Part shown: in pieces, positions 8,955 through 18,018 of the stretch
Position numbering within the stretch: the stretch's first letter is position 1
How the letters are laid out: each line of letters opens with the position of its first letter
Assembly (NCBI GenBank): GCA_030686115.1
Contig: CP131612.1
Location: 2,914,001-2,978,000 of the forward strand
Reading direction: 5' to 3'
DNA: 64,000 nt
Source of the DNA: Psychrobacter cibarius
GTDB taxonomy: Bacteria > Pseudomonadota > Gammaproteobacteria > Pseudomonadales > Moraxellaceae
Program-made: the position numbers and the translations under genes
The notes under the pieces: model-generated
Told to the model about the DNA's origin: nothing
The model's database searches: none
Seen by the model: the letters and a program-made list of their open reading frames with translations, nothing else

Positions 8955-10385
8955 CTAGGCATTGTGACCATTGTGGCGTTGCCATATTGTCTCGCCAATG
9001 ATGCCAGCCAACTGCTCGGCAATCTTATCTTTGCTCGCCTTCTCAAGTGTGACGCTATCGTGCTCATAACGCTCTGAGAAAAATACCTGCATGGCATTAT
9101 CATCGCTCGCAAAACCAATATCTACTCGGGAAACATCATTACAAGCGATCAAATCTAGATCTTTAGACACCAGTTTGCCACGAGCATAGCGCTCTATATC
9201 TTGCGTTTCTGCCGCAAAACCAACGACAAACAGCGCTGGATGCGCAAGCGAAATCGTCGCTAAAATATCAGGGTTTTTGACCAAACTCAGCGTCATCGCA
9301 TCTTGGGTTTTTTTAATTTTTTGCGGGGCAGCTTCTTCAGTACGATAATCAGCGACAGCAGCCGTGGCGATAAAGATATCCGCCATTACATTTTGATTAT
9401 CGCTATGAGCATGCTCCTTATCATCAATCTCATGGCTGTGATTATGACTATGGCTATGATCATCGCCGCAATCACACTCGCCATGATGTTCATGTTGATG
9501 GCTATGATCGTGATCGTGTTCGTGATCGTGAGAATGGTCGTGCTCATCTTCAGGCACATACTGTAGCGCACTGTGCGTACCATCCACGCACTGCTGGGCT
9601 GCTATCAGCATCTCTTTAGCCGACAACACATCAATACGTGTGACATTCAGCGGTGTCGGCAGTGCCACTTTGCCGCCCGCAATCAAGATAACGTCTGCAC
9701 CAGCAGCCACGCACGCACGTGCTAATGCAAAGCCCATCTTGCCAGTAGAGTGATTGGACAAGTAACGCACCGGATCGATAGCTTCTACCGTCGGTCCTGC
9801 AGTAATTACCACTCGTTTACCTGCCAATAATTGCGGCGTGGTTTGCATGGCGTTAAATAATAACACCTCTGCCAATAGCTGCTCAGGTTCAGGCAAACGC
9901 CCTGCTCCCACATCACCGCAGGCTTGCTCACCGCTAGCAGGTTGAATAATCTGATAATTCATATCGCGCAGGGTTTGGACATTGAGATTGACCGCAGGAT
10001 GCGCCCACATCTGCTGATTCATGGCTGGCGCAATGATGACTGGTGCCGCCGTTGCAAGGCATACAGTTGTCAATAAATCATCAGCCATGCCCATCGCGAG
10101 ACGCGCAAGCGTATTGGCAGAGGCTGGCGCAATGATGATTAAATCTGCCCATTTGGCCAATTCGATATGCCCCATCCCCGCTTCTGCTTTTTCATCGAGT
10201 AATGAGATATGTACCTCATTACCAGTCAAAGCTTGCAGAGTCAGTGGCGTAATAAAAGCTTGTGCCCCTGTGGTCATAATGACACGCACCTCAAAGCCTG
10301 CCTTGATTAATAGGCGGGCAAAGATAGCAGATTTATAAGCGGCGATACCGCCAGTGATAGCAAGCACAATATTGGACATAAGCAT
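8955..10385 (-). CDS. coaBC: Bifunctional CoaBC (phosphopantothenoylcysteine synthetase/decarboxylase) with His-rich insertion
   Basis: Makes 4'-phosphopantetheine for coenzyme A in two steps. The CoaC flavoprotein half (residues 1-185) shows GGIAAYK, GHIELAKWADLIIIAPAS with the catalytic His, PAMNQQMW and SGEQACGDVGAGRLPEP with the catalytic Cys. The CoaB half (190-475) shows ITAGPTVEAIDPVRYLSNHSTGKMG, AAVADYR, KIKK and FAAETQD. Between the SAKEML helix and ADIFIATAAVADY sits an insertion of about 60 residues; residues 281-328 contain 18 histidines and a CDC pair. All catalytic motifs on both sides are intact, so the enzyme should be active. ATG 10379 (MSNIV) is an equally possible start. 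Confidence 0.95.
   Translation of the reverse strand: MLMSNIVLAITGGIAAYKSAIFARLLIKAGFEVRVIMTTGAQAFITPLTLQALTGNEVHISLLDEKAEAGMGHIELAKWADLIIIAPASANTLARLAMGMADDLLTTVCLATAAPVIIAPAMNQQMWAHPAVNLNVQTLRDMNYQIIQPASGEQACGDVGAGRLPEPEQLLAEVLLFNAMQTTPQLLAGKRVVITAGPTVEAIDPVRYLSNHSTGKMGFALARACVAAGADVILIAGGKVALPTPLNVTRIDVLSAKEMLIAAQQCVDGTHSALQYVPEDEHDHSHDHEHDHDHSHQHEHHGECDCGDDHSHSHNHSHEIDDKEHAHSDNQNVMADIFIATAAVADYRTEEAAPQKIKKTQDAMTLSLVKNPDILATISLAHPALFVVGFAAETQDIERYARGKLVSKDLDLIACNDVSRVDIGFASDDNAMQVFFSERYEHDSVTLEKASKDKIAEQLAGIIGETIWQRHNGHNA
9402..9545 (-). repeat. Low-complexity His/Asp/Glu/Ser coding stretch inside coaBC
   Basis: These 144 bases encode residues 281-328 of CoaBC. Alternating codons for His with Asp, Glu or Ser give 18 His in 48 residues plus ECDC. 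At DNA level it is a degenerate repeat of CATGAT/CGTGAT-like hexamers, which suggests growth by slippage. Similar His-rich loops occur in metal-handling proteins such as ZIP/CDF transporters, HypB and UreE. Confidence 0.9.
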
Positions 10386-10506
10386 GGCATCAATAAAAAG
10401 TTGAAAGATAAAATTGCGCTTATAGTAACAATTATGAGATAAGTTGGGTAAGAATTTCCGTATTTACGCAATATATCTGACAGCAATCCATTCTCAAGGA
10501 GTGACA

Positions 10507-11190
10507 ATGGCGATTAAAGACTGGCATGAAGATGATAGACCACGTGAAAAACTACTAAAATTTGGGGCAGCTCATTTATCTGATGCCGAGATACTAGCGA
10601 TATTTCTGCGCACAGGTACGCAGTCACAGTCAGCTATCGAATTGGCGCGTCATTTGATCGAGCAATTTGGTAGCTTGGCAGAATTATTGGCAGCGCCGCA
10701 AGAGACTGTACTGGCTTGTCATGGTATTGGTCCTGCCAAATACGCGCAGATATTGGCCTCACTTGAGATGGGCACGCGTTATTTGGACAGTCAGCTTAAA
10801 ACTGGTCACGCACTTGGGCGCTCGCAAATGGTCAAAGACTATATCAGCACTCAGCTGCGCGGGGAGCATCGCGAAGTCTTTGCGGTACTTTGCTTAGACA
10901 ATGCGTTAAATCTCATTAATTTTGAGATACTGTTTACTGGCGGCATCTCCTCTTGCTCCGTCTGTATCAAACACGTTCTGCGTCATGCCTTGAGTCACGC
11001 CGCCAGCCAACTCATCGTCGCACACAATCATCCGCATACCGATGCGACCCCTTCAACGGCAGACAACTTATTAACTTACGAGCTAAAGAAAGCCTGCGAT
11101 TTAATCGATTTATCCTTGGTAGACCACATCATTGTTGGACGCAATGAGACATTATCTTATGCCGAAAGCTGCTTAGCGCCTTTTGGATAA
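10507..11190 (+). CDS. radC: RadC-family JAMM-domain protein
   Basis: The N-terminal helix-hairpin-helix region (LLAAPQETVLACHGIGPAKYAQI) is followed by a JAB1/MPN-like domain with the metal motif AHNHPHTDATPSTAD. This family was once called DNA repair protein RadC, but its molecular function is unsettled. The start at 10507 has CAAGGAG at good spacing and gives 227 aa, the normal length; an upstream in-frame start at 10444 lies in the promoter region shared with coaBC. The divergent neighbour coaBC (dfp) is the classic radC neighbour in many gammaproteobacteria, which supports the call. Confidence 0.94.
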   Translation: MAIKDWHEDDRPREKLLKFGAAHLSDAEILAIFLRTGTQSQSAIELARHLIEQFGSLAELLAAPQETVLACHGIGPAKYAQILASLEMGTRYLDSQLKTGHALGRSQMVKDYISTQLRGEHREVFAVLCLDNALNLINFEILFTGGISSCSVCIKHVLRHALSHAASQLIVAHNHPHTDATPSTADNLLTYELKKACDLIDLSLVDHIIVGRNETLSYAESCLAPFG

Positions 11191-11537
11191 CTGATTACCA
11201 CTGTTATTTTTGCCTATATGAGAAAATCTTGATACATATAATCGACACAGCGTAGCATTTTAGCTATTGATAGTTATCGGCAACTGTTTCATATTGATGG
11301 CTAAATTTGTCTTTTATTTGTCTGTCACTGGTTAGGTAGTTATCAAAGCCACTTTTGTAAAATGCTCAACAAATTAAAATTGATCATAAAATATGCTACA
11401 AAATCCATAACGGCTCATTGGTTTAATTTGGTCACCAGACCCTTAAACATCAGCAAAAACAACAACAAGATTTATTCAAATATTTTAATACACACATTTT
11501 TCGCGCTTTTGGTTTAGCGTTATAAAAGGAGACAGTC
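11191..11537 (+). other. Intergenic region upstream of fadE
   Basis: The 347 bp are AT-rich and contain no convincing open frame. The end holds AAAGGAGAC, the ribosome-binding site of fadE. No clear FadR or PsrA operator was recognised by eye. Confidence 0.5.
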
Positions 11538-14483
11538 ATGGCAATTGGCTTATTTATTTTGGCAATCATTATTCAATTAGCCATGGTTTTGGCCATCTTT
11601 TTATTGTCCCTATCACGAGTCACAGGCAGTATCGTTGCCCTAGTTACCGTCCTTGTCACCGCCTTTATCAGTTCTTGGTCGCTCATTTTGGGTATACCAA
11701 TCGCTTTACTTTGCATCGTTTTGCTCGTCGCCCCTATTCGTCAGTCACTGATTACCAGACCTGTTTACAAGACTTTGGGCGGGGCAATGCCGAGCATGAG
11801 CGATACCGAGCGCGAAGCACTAGATGCGGGTACCAGCTGGTGGGAAAAAGAGCTGTTTATGGGCAATCCCGACTGGGGTACTTTTGCTCAATATCCCTAT
11901 CCAGAGCTGTCAGCAGAAGAGCAAAGCTTTATTGATAATGAAGTAGAAGTGCTATGCGCCATGCTTGATGAATGGAAAATTCAGCATGAAGACAAAGAGC
12001 TGTCGCCTGAAGCGTGGCAATTTATCAAAGCCAATGGATTTTTAGGCTTAATCATTCCAAAAGAGTTTGGCGGTTTAGATTTTAGCTCTTATGCACAAAG
12101 CCGTATCATGAGTAAAATCGCTTCGCGCTCGCCGACCGCTGCGGTTACCTGTATGGTGCCAAACTCGCTCGGCCCTGGTGAGCTGTTGATGCATTATGGT
12201 ACGGACGAACAAAAACAGCGTTGGCTACCCGGTCTTGCCAAAGGTGACGAGGTGCCTTGCTTTGGTTTGACGGGCCCAGAAGCGGGTTCCGATGCTGGTG
12301 CGATTCCAGATACAGGGGTGGTTTGTTATGGTGCGCATGAGGGCGAGCAAGTACTCGGTTTGCGTATGAACTTTTCTAAGCGCTGGATTACCCTCGCACC
12401 TATCGCCACGGTCGTGGGGTTAGCATTCAAGATGCACGATCCTGAAGGTTTGCTTGGCAATCCTGATAAGACCGATTACGGTATCACTTGTGCGCTTGTG
12501 CCTGCCAGCCATGAAGGTGTCATCATAGGACCACGCCATAATCCAATTGGCTCGCCATTTATGAATGGTACAGTCGATGGTAAAGACGTCTTTATTCCAC
12601 TAGATTACATCATCGGCGGCGTCGAAAATGCGGGTCGCGGTTGGCGTATGCTGATGGAGTGCTTGGGCGTTGGTCGCGGCATCTCTTTACCAGCTTTATC
12701 AACCTCAGCCAGTGAAATGACGTATCTGTCTGTCGGTGCTTTTGCCAAAGTACGCGAACAGTTTAAAATCTCTGTGGGTAAATTTGAAGGGGTGCAGGAC
12801 GCGACCAGCCGTATGGCCAGCAACACTTATATGTTAGAGGCGTTCCGTCATCTGGTTACTTGTGGCCTAAATCAAGGCGGCACACCCTCGGTTATGGCGG
12901 CAATGGCAAAATATTATGCGACTGAGACCATGCGCAGTGTGGTCAACGATGGTATGGATGTCGTTGGTGGTCGTGCAGTACAAATGGGTCCACGTAACTT
13001 TTTGGCCACCCCTTATCAGGCAATTCCAGTATCTATCACGGTTGAAGGCGCAAATATCTTGACGCGCTCACTCATGATATTTGGTCAAGGTGCGATGCGT
13101 TGCCATCCTTATCTCTTTGATGAGCTGCAATTGCTGCAAAGCGAAGATAAAGAAGGCGCACTCAAACAGTTCGACACGCTATTTTTTAAACATTTGGGTT
13201 ATACCTTTAATCGCGGCGCAAAGGCATTTGTCGCAGGTTATGTCGGTGGCAGTAATCATGTACCCAGCTTCGCGGACAGCTTTACTCATCCCTACTACAA
13301 ACACATCAACCGCCTGAGCGCAAGTTTTGCCTTAACGGCTGATATGGCGTTAGGGTTGCTCGCTGGTGACTTAAAACGCAAAGAGATGCTGTCTGGACGC
13401 TTAGCTGATATTCATAGCCATTTATTCATTAGCACTGCTATTTTGCAGTTTTATGAGCATGGTACTAAATCAGCTTCCGAACGCTTGCATGCTGAGGTTG
13501 CCTTACAAAATAGCTTATATACCATTCAAGAAGCTTTTGAAGCCTTTTTTGCAAACTTCCCTAATCGTATGGCGGCCAGTTTGGTCAGTTTTGTGACTTT
13601 TCCCAGCGGCTCTATCTTTACGCCGCCAAGCGATGAGCTCAAACGCAAGTTGGGCGATGCTTTTATGGATGACTTTGAAGCCAACCCGTTCCGTGATTAT
13701 CTCAAAACCATGGTCTATTATAATACTGAAGCCGATGATGTCACTGGACGTATGGAACACGCTTATCAAACGTTACTTAGCATCGAACCATTATGGCAGA
13801 GGTTTAAAAAGGCTGAACACAAAGACAGTTTTGAAGGGCTTACTTTTGAGGATCATGTGGTATATGCCAGCCAAAACGGCGATATTACCGAAGAAGAAGC
13901 TGAAGTGCTTATTCAGTACAACGCCATACGCTTTGACTCATTATTGACTGACGTGTTCGATAAACATTTATTGCATGCTCAGGAGCGCACCAATCCACAC
14001 AGCCTTGATAATGCCGTACAGCAACTGACGGACTATGCACAATTAAAAAATGACGCGCAAGCCAGAAATGGTATTGCGACAAACATCACAGCTGAAAATG
14101 ATGTCGACTCTAATGATTTGGGTACGCCCGTCAGTACAGACAAACCAACTGGCGATGCCAACCCCAATCATGGTTATGAGAGTGACGGTGATGTAGAAAT
14201 GGTCAAAGAGCAAGATACTATTGAGGAGGTACGTGCACAGACCAACTTTGATGAGTCTGAGCCTAAGATCGAAGCACTAGATCATCGCCACCGTGATGCA
14301 GAGTCACACTTAAGTGAACGTATGAGTAACAACCATCGTCTGAATCAGCATAATGCTGACGACCTAGAGCCTTCTGAAATATCTGAAGATGCAGAGAATG
14401 TGAAGGATAATATAGACAAACCTGCCGCTACTGATCCTAAATGGCAGGATGGTCTACGCCGTGATGAAAGTGACAAAGTCTAA
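11538..14483 (+). CDS. fadE: Acyl-CoA dehydrogenase FadE with acidic C-terminal extension
   Basis: Catalyses the first oxidation step of fatty acid beta-oxidation with FAD. Two N-terminal membrane segments (about residues 1-62) are followed by the dehydrogenase body: GFLGLIIPKEFGGLDFS, CFGLTGPEAGSDAG, KRWITLAPIA, PFMNGTVDGKDVFIPLD, and GGRAVQMGPRNFLATPYQAIP with VEGANILTRSLMIFGQGA, all as in the long gammaproteobacterial FadE. E. coli FadE has 814 residues; this one has 981. The excess is mostly residues 835-981, a hydrophilic Asp/Glu/Asn-rich stretch with no recognisable domain. A strong ribosome-binding site precedes ATG 11538. It stands alone, not next to the fadD genes at 55-59 kb. Confidence 0.95.
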   Translation: MAIGLFILAIIIQLAMVLAIFLLSLSRVTGSIVALVTVLVTAFISSWSLILGIPIALLCIVLLVAPIRQSLITRPVYKTLGGAMPSMSDTEREALDAGTSWWEKELFMGNPDWGTFAQYPYPELSAEEQSFIDNEVEVLCAMLDEWKIQHEDKELSPEAWQFIKANGFLGLIIPKEFGGLDFSSYAQSRIMSKIASRSPTAAVTCMVPNSLGPGELLMHYGTDEQKQRWLPGLAKGDEVPCFGLTGPEAGSDAGAIPDTGVVCYGAHEGEQVLGLRMNFSKRWITLAPIATVVGLAFKMHDPEGLLGNPDKTDYGITCALVPASHEGVIIGPRHNPIGSPFMNGTVDGKDVFIPLDYIIGGVENAGRGWRMLMECLGVGRGISLPALSTSASEMTYLSVGAFAKVREQFKISVGKFEGVQDATSRMASNTYMLEAFRHLVTCGLNQGGTPSVMAAMAKYYATETMRSVVNDGMDVVGGRAVQMGPRNFLATPYQAIPVSITVEGANILTRSLMIFGQGAMRCHPYLFDELQLLQSEDKEGALKQFDTLFFKHLGYTFNRGAKAFVAGYVGGSNHVPSFADSFTHPYYKHINRLSASFALTADMALGLLAGDLKRKEMLSGRLADIHSHLFISTAILQFYEHGTKSASERLHAEVALQNSLYTIQEAFEAFFANFPNRMAASLVSFVTFPSGSIFTPPSDELKRKLGDAFMDDFEANPFRDYLKTMVYYNTEADDVTGRMEHAYQTLLSIEPLWQRFKKAEHKDSFEGLTFEDHVVYASQNGDITEEEAEVLIQYNAIRFDSLLTDVFDKHLLHAQERTNPHSLDNAVQQLTDYAQLKNDAQARNGIATNITAENDVDSNDLGTPVSTDKPTGDANPNHGYESDGDVEMVKEQDTIEEVRAQTNFDESEPKIEALDHRHRDAESHLSERMSNNHRLNQHNADDLEPSEISEDAENVKDNIDKPAATDPKWQDGLRRDESDKV

Positions 14484-15262
14484 AATAAAAAGCTTTGATA
14501 ATTCTTAAAATGACAAGCTTTGAAACAATAGGCTTTGAAATAACAAGGCACAAAAGAATCAGGCTTAAAATATTTAAAAAACAATAGGTGTTAAGGCTGC
14601 TAGAAGCCTTGCACGATACATTCTGATCATTCACTTAGAAAAGACTGCCCTATTTGAGCAGTCTTTTTTTAGTTATGAATCGCCATTTTTAACCGTTAAG
14701 GCGTGTTTGATGATTCAACCATGACACTGACAGAGACTGTTTTTTAGGCAGTTTGACGTTAAAAATAGTCAGTTTAGTCATTCTAAGCGTCTACTTTTAA
14801 CAATGAAATGGCAAAAAACAGCCCTGTCTCCCTCTATTAATATTGGAAATAATAATAAATTCTCCCAGCTCCATATAAAAAATATGTTATAAAACTAATT
14901 AAGGCATGAACATTACCGTCATTTTACGCTTTGTCTGGAACAGTTTTAGCGATCAGTAGTGATTATTTTTGAATGTTCAACACACCCTAATATTGGTCAA
15001 TATGCCTTATCATTTACCTATTTTAATCGCGAAAAATTCGGCGCAGATAACTTAACTATTGATTTATATTACCTTAGTCATAAAAAAACGTTGCAGTATC
15101 CTTAACAATTATTTTATATTGTGCCCCGAAAACGTGACACTAAGTGGAAGTTGAAAGAATTTAATAGACGTAGCAAGAGCGGTGATAATAATGGCAACAA
15201 TCACATTGATGTGAGCAGCCTATCTATTCGCTACTGGGGCACGTACACAAAGGATATAAGTT
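14484..15262 (+). other. 779-bp intergenic region between fadE and the symporter gene
   Basis: No gene is supported here. The first 100 bp hold imperfect repeats of AAGCTTTGA(A/T)A. A terminator follows at 14640-14670, and a GGCGTGT-containing motif at 14701-14707 recurs in two other gaps. The last part carries AAAGGA before the symporter start. An open frame from 15121 overlaps the symporter in another frame and is not convincing. Confidence 0.5.
14640..14670 (+). terminator. Rho-independent terminator downstream of fadE
   Basis: AAGACTGC at 14641-14648 pairs with GCAGTCTT at 14658-14665, and an uninterrupted T run continues to 14670. It lies about 160 bp after the fadE stop. Confidence 0.85.
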
Positions 15263-16639
15263 ATGTGGAAAAATATGGGACTGACCGGCAAGATTATTGT
15301 CGCTATGGTACTCGGTATCATACTGGGATTGTTTATAAACTATTCAGGACTGAACGCTGAAGGCGGTTTCATTCATACGTACATTACCAATGGCTTCCTC
15401 GCCATTGTCGGCAAGCTATTTGTCAACTCACTCAAAATGCTAGTCGTGCCTTTGGTGCTGATCTCACTGATTTGCGGTGTTTGCGGTATTGGGGATATTC
15501 GTTTGCTTGGTCGCATCGGCACCAAGACATTTCTTATTTATATGATGACAACAGCTCTGGCTATCGCAACAGCGATTGGGCTTGGCGTGCTATTTGGTAT
15601 CGGTAAAGGCATGAATATCGAAACTGAAGCGGCATTTGAAGCAGCTTCAGCACCGCCGCTGCTTGATGTTTTCTCTAATATTATCCCATCAAACCCCATC
15701 AGCGCGATGGCAAATGGTGATATGTTATCGATTATTTTCTTTGCTATTTTGATCGGTGTTAGTATCTTGATGGTGGGTAAACCTGCCAAAGGCTTAGTGC
15801 AGAGCTTAGAATTAATCAATGAAGTCATCTTAAAAATGGTGACCATCATTATGAATCTTGCACCTTATGGTGTATTTGCGCTATTGACCAAAGCAATGGC
15901 AGAGCTGGGTCTAGACTTGATTTGGTCACTGCTCGGTTATGTGGCGGTATTGGTCGGCTCATTGGCATTCCATTTCTTTGTCACCATGATGATTGTACTC
16001 AAAGTCTCTTCGGGCTTATCCATCAAAACCTTTTTGGCAAAAATGCGTGAAGTTCAGATTTTTGCTTTTAGTACGTCAAGCTCGAACGCGACGATTCCTA
16101 TTACCTTGCGTACGGTCACTAAGCGTATGGGTGTTAATAACTCAGTTGCTTCATTTACTGTTCCGTTTGGTGCGACCATCAACATGGATGGTACCGCCAT
16201 CATGCAAGGTACGGCGACCATTTTCATTGCCAATATTTATGGCATTGACTTGGGCGTGACTGAGTATCTGACTGTCATTCTAATGTCCGTTTTGGCTTCC
16301 GTCGGTACCGCTGGTGTACCGGGTGTTGGTCTGATTATGCTATCAATGGTATTTGCCCAAGTCGGTCTACCTATCGAAGGCATCGGTCTTATCTTAGGTG
16401 TGGATCGTATCCTTGATATGTTACGTACCGCAGTGAACGTCGGTGGCGATGCCGCTGTGACGGCTATTGTGGCAAAATCAGAAGGCAAAATGGATTTGGC
16501 TATTTATAACGATCCTAACGCTGGCGCAAAAGACGTGTTTGATGGTCACATTGATGAAGACAATGAGCGTGAATTCTCTGAAGTCTTTAGTGATGGGATC
16601 ATGGGCAGTGAGTACGATGATATCGATCGTCGCCGCTAG
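15263..16639 (+). CDS. Dicarboxylate/amino acid:cation symporter (DAACS family)
   Basis: Sodium- or proton-coupled importer of C4-dicarboxylates or acidic amino acids in the inner membrane. The protein has 458 residues, about eight membrane segments and two hairpins. Diagnostic motifs are FVNSLKMLVVPLVLISL, the serine-rich hairpin AFSTSSSNATIPITL, and PFGATINMDGTAIMQG with the NMDGT cation/substrate site; later RILDMLRTAVNVGGDA carries the transport-site Arg and Asp. A polar acidic tail ends the protein. AAAGGATATAAG precedes ATG 15263. Substrate preference (glutamate, aspartate, succinate or Ser/Thr) is not decided by what I can see. Confidence 0.92.
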   Translation: MWKNMGLTGKIIVAMVLGIILGLFINYSGLNAEGGFIHTYITNGFLAIVGKLFVNSLKMLVVPLVLISLICGVCGIGDIRLLGRIGTKTFLIYMMTTALAIATAIGLGVLFGIGKGMNIETEAAFEAASAPPLLDVFSNIIPSNPISAMANGDMLSIIFFAILIGVSILMVGKPAKGLVQSLELINEVILKMVTIIMNLAPYGVFALLTKAMAELGLDLIWSLLGYVAVLVGSLAFHFFVTMMIVLKVSSGLSIKTFLAKMREVQIFAFSTSSSNATIPITLRTVTKRMGVNNSVASFTVPFGATINMDGTAIMQGTATIFIANIYGIDLGVTEYLTVILMSVLASVGTAGVPGVGLIMLSMVFAQVGLPIEGIGLILGVDRILDMLRTAVNVGGDAAVTAIVAKSEGKMDLAIYNDPNAGAKDVFDGHIDEDNEREFSEVFSDGIMGSEYDDIDRRR

Positions 16640-16683
16640 GCACTTATATTGAATAGATTTTGATAATTTATTCACGATACATA

Positions 16684-16717
16684 AAAAACCTCAGTCATAT
16701 TGGCTGAGGTTTTTTTG
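16684..16717. terminator. Bidirectional terminator between symporter and TSUP genes
   Basis: An 11-bp stem (AAAAACCTCAG, 16684-16694, with CTGAGGTTTTT, 16704-16714) is flanked by A and T runs on its two sides. It sits between the convergent symporter and TSUP genes and can serve both. Confidence 0.9.
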
Positions 16718-16753
16718 CTTTACTAAATACATTTAGGGCGTGTTGAACAACAA

Positions 16754-17509
16754 TCAACCAAAAACGTATTTGGTTATCATCGCCAAGCATACCACTACAA
16801 TCATCGGACGAATCAGCTTACTACCGCCCTTGACCACCATATGAGAGCCAAAATACGCGCCTATCGTTTGTCCCACCATCATGGCAAGCCCTACTTTCCA
16901 CAACACATTACCGCCCAAAATAAAGAATATTAACGAGCCAATATTGGTCGATAGATTCAATACCTTTGCTGCACCTGTTGCTTCGATGATTTGCCGACCG
17001 CGCAACGCCACGTTGCCGAGCGCAAAAAACATCCCTGTACCTGGTCCAATATAACCATCATAAAAACCAATTAATGGTGCAACCACTTTTTGCCATTTGC
17101 CTTCTGAGATACGCGGCGCAGCTTCTACTTCGCCAAGTCGAGGCGCAAACAGGGTATAAATCCCGATAGCCGCAATCAAAAACGGAATCAGTGTCTCAAG
17201 CAGGTCCGGCGGCGACATCTGTACAGCAATAGTGCCGAGAACAGAACCGATGAAAGCGCCAACAATAGCTACTTTGATACGTTGCGGTTTGACCACCCCT
17301 TTTCTAATCATCGTAATAGAGGCTGCTAGCGCACCTGAAGCAGCTTGTAGCTTATTGGTACCGAGCGTTAGCACTGGTGGGATATTGGCGAGTAACATGG
17401 CGGGGATGGTCAATAAACCACCACCACCAGCGATGGCATCAATAAAGCCTGCCAACGCTGCCACAGCGGTAAGCATTAATATAACCTCTAACGAAAGCGA
17501 TAAGTCCAT
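16754..17509 (-). CDS. TSUP-family (TauE/SafE) membrane protein, YfcA-like
   Basis: A protein of 251 aa with about eight hydrophobic segments. The signatures GFIDAIAGGGGLLTIPAML in the first half and GFYDGYIGPGTGMFFALG in the second are characteristic of the YfcA branch of the TSUP family. Such proteins are proposed anion or sulfur-compound exporters. AGGTCAGCGTC precedes the ATG at 17509. It is convergent with the symporter gene and divergent from nhaA. Confidence 0.9.
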   Translation of the reverse strand: MDLSLSLEVILMLTAVAALAGFIDAIAGGGGLLTIPAMLLANIPPVLTLGTNKLQAASGALAASITMIRKGVVKPQRIKVAIVGAFIGSVLGTIAVQMSPPDLLETLIPFLIAAIGIYTLFAPRLGEVEAAPRISEGKWQKVVAPLIGFYDGYIGPGTGMFFALGNVALRGRQIIEATGAAKVLNLSTNIGSLIFFILGGNVLWKVGLAMMVGQTIGAYFGSHMVVKGGSKLIRPMIVVVCLAMITKYVFG

Positions 17510-18018
17510 GACGCTGACCTGTAAATTTTATGATGGAAAATGAGGAAGTCCTAAAACTGGCTTTAAGAACTGGCTTTAAGAACAGGAAATAAAATATTAG
17601 TAACAATGTTGCTATCAAATTTGCTATTCAGTAGCTGATAGTACTGCTGATATGTATTAAAGCTGTGACAGAACATCACAAAATGCCAATCATTATAAAG
17701 ATAAAACGCTAAAAAAAGCCAAAAACGTAAAAAAGTCTGCTAGATTTGTCTAACGGCTTAATAAGTATCTAAAATAAACAGCGATTGATTAAAAGTATGT
17801 AACGACTGAGCACGCTTTTGTCTGCTCTATCGACTTTATAATATCGCTATTATTAATGTGGCAAGCGGCACTTATAACTTTTGGTTGACGTATTTTGTTG
17901 TCTATATCAATAAGAGTATGAGAAACTGTTGCTGTCTATCATGTCTTTATGAGTCGTGTCATAGATATTTGAGGTTATTGGATTAATTTGTAATTCGTGT
18001 TTAGCAAATGAGGATGAT
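17510..18018. other. Intergenic region upstream of nhaA
   Basis: A 509-bp AT-rich divergent promoter region between the TSUP gene and nhaA. It contains a 13-bp exact tandem repeat at 17555-17580. TATAAT at 17837-17842 is a possible -10 box, but no -35 at proper spacing is evident. GAGGATGAT just before 18019 is the nhaA ribosome-binding site. Confidence 0.5.
17555..17580. repeat. 13-bp exact tandem repeat
   Basis: AACTGGCTTTAAG is present at 17555-17567 and again at 17568-17580, immediately upstream of the minus-strand TSUP gene. A third partial copy (AAC) follows. Role unknown. Confidence 0.85.

Noticed and set aside
9402..9545. Possible CRISPR-like short repeats in coaBC
   Set aside because: The repeats are 6-mers without unique spacers and lie in frame within a coding region.
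9303..9583. Met/Ile-rich open frames on both strands opposite or beside the His-rich part of coaBC
   Set aside because: They are by-products of the CATGAT-type repeat encoding His/Asp; the products are nearly pure Met/Ile/Ala strings.
15121..15360. 79-codon plus-strand open frame before the symporter
   Set aside because: Overlaps the start of the symporter in another frame, has no ribosome-binding site and an arginine/tyrosine-rich composition typical of an out-of-frame read.
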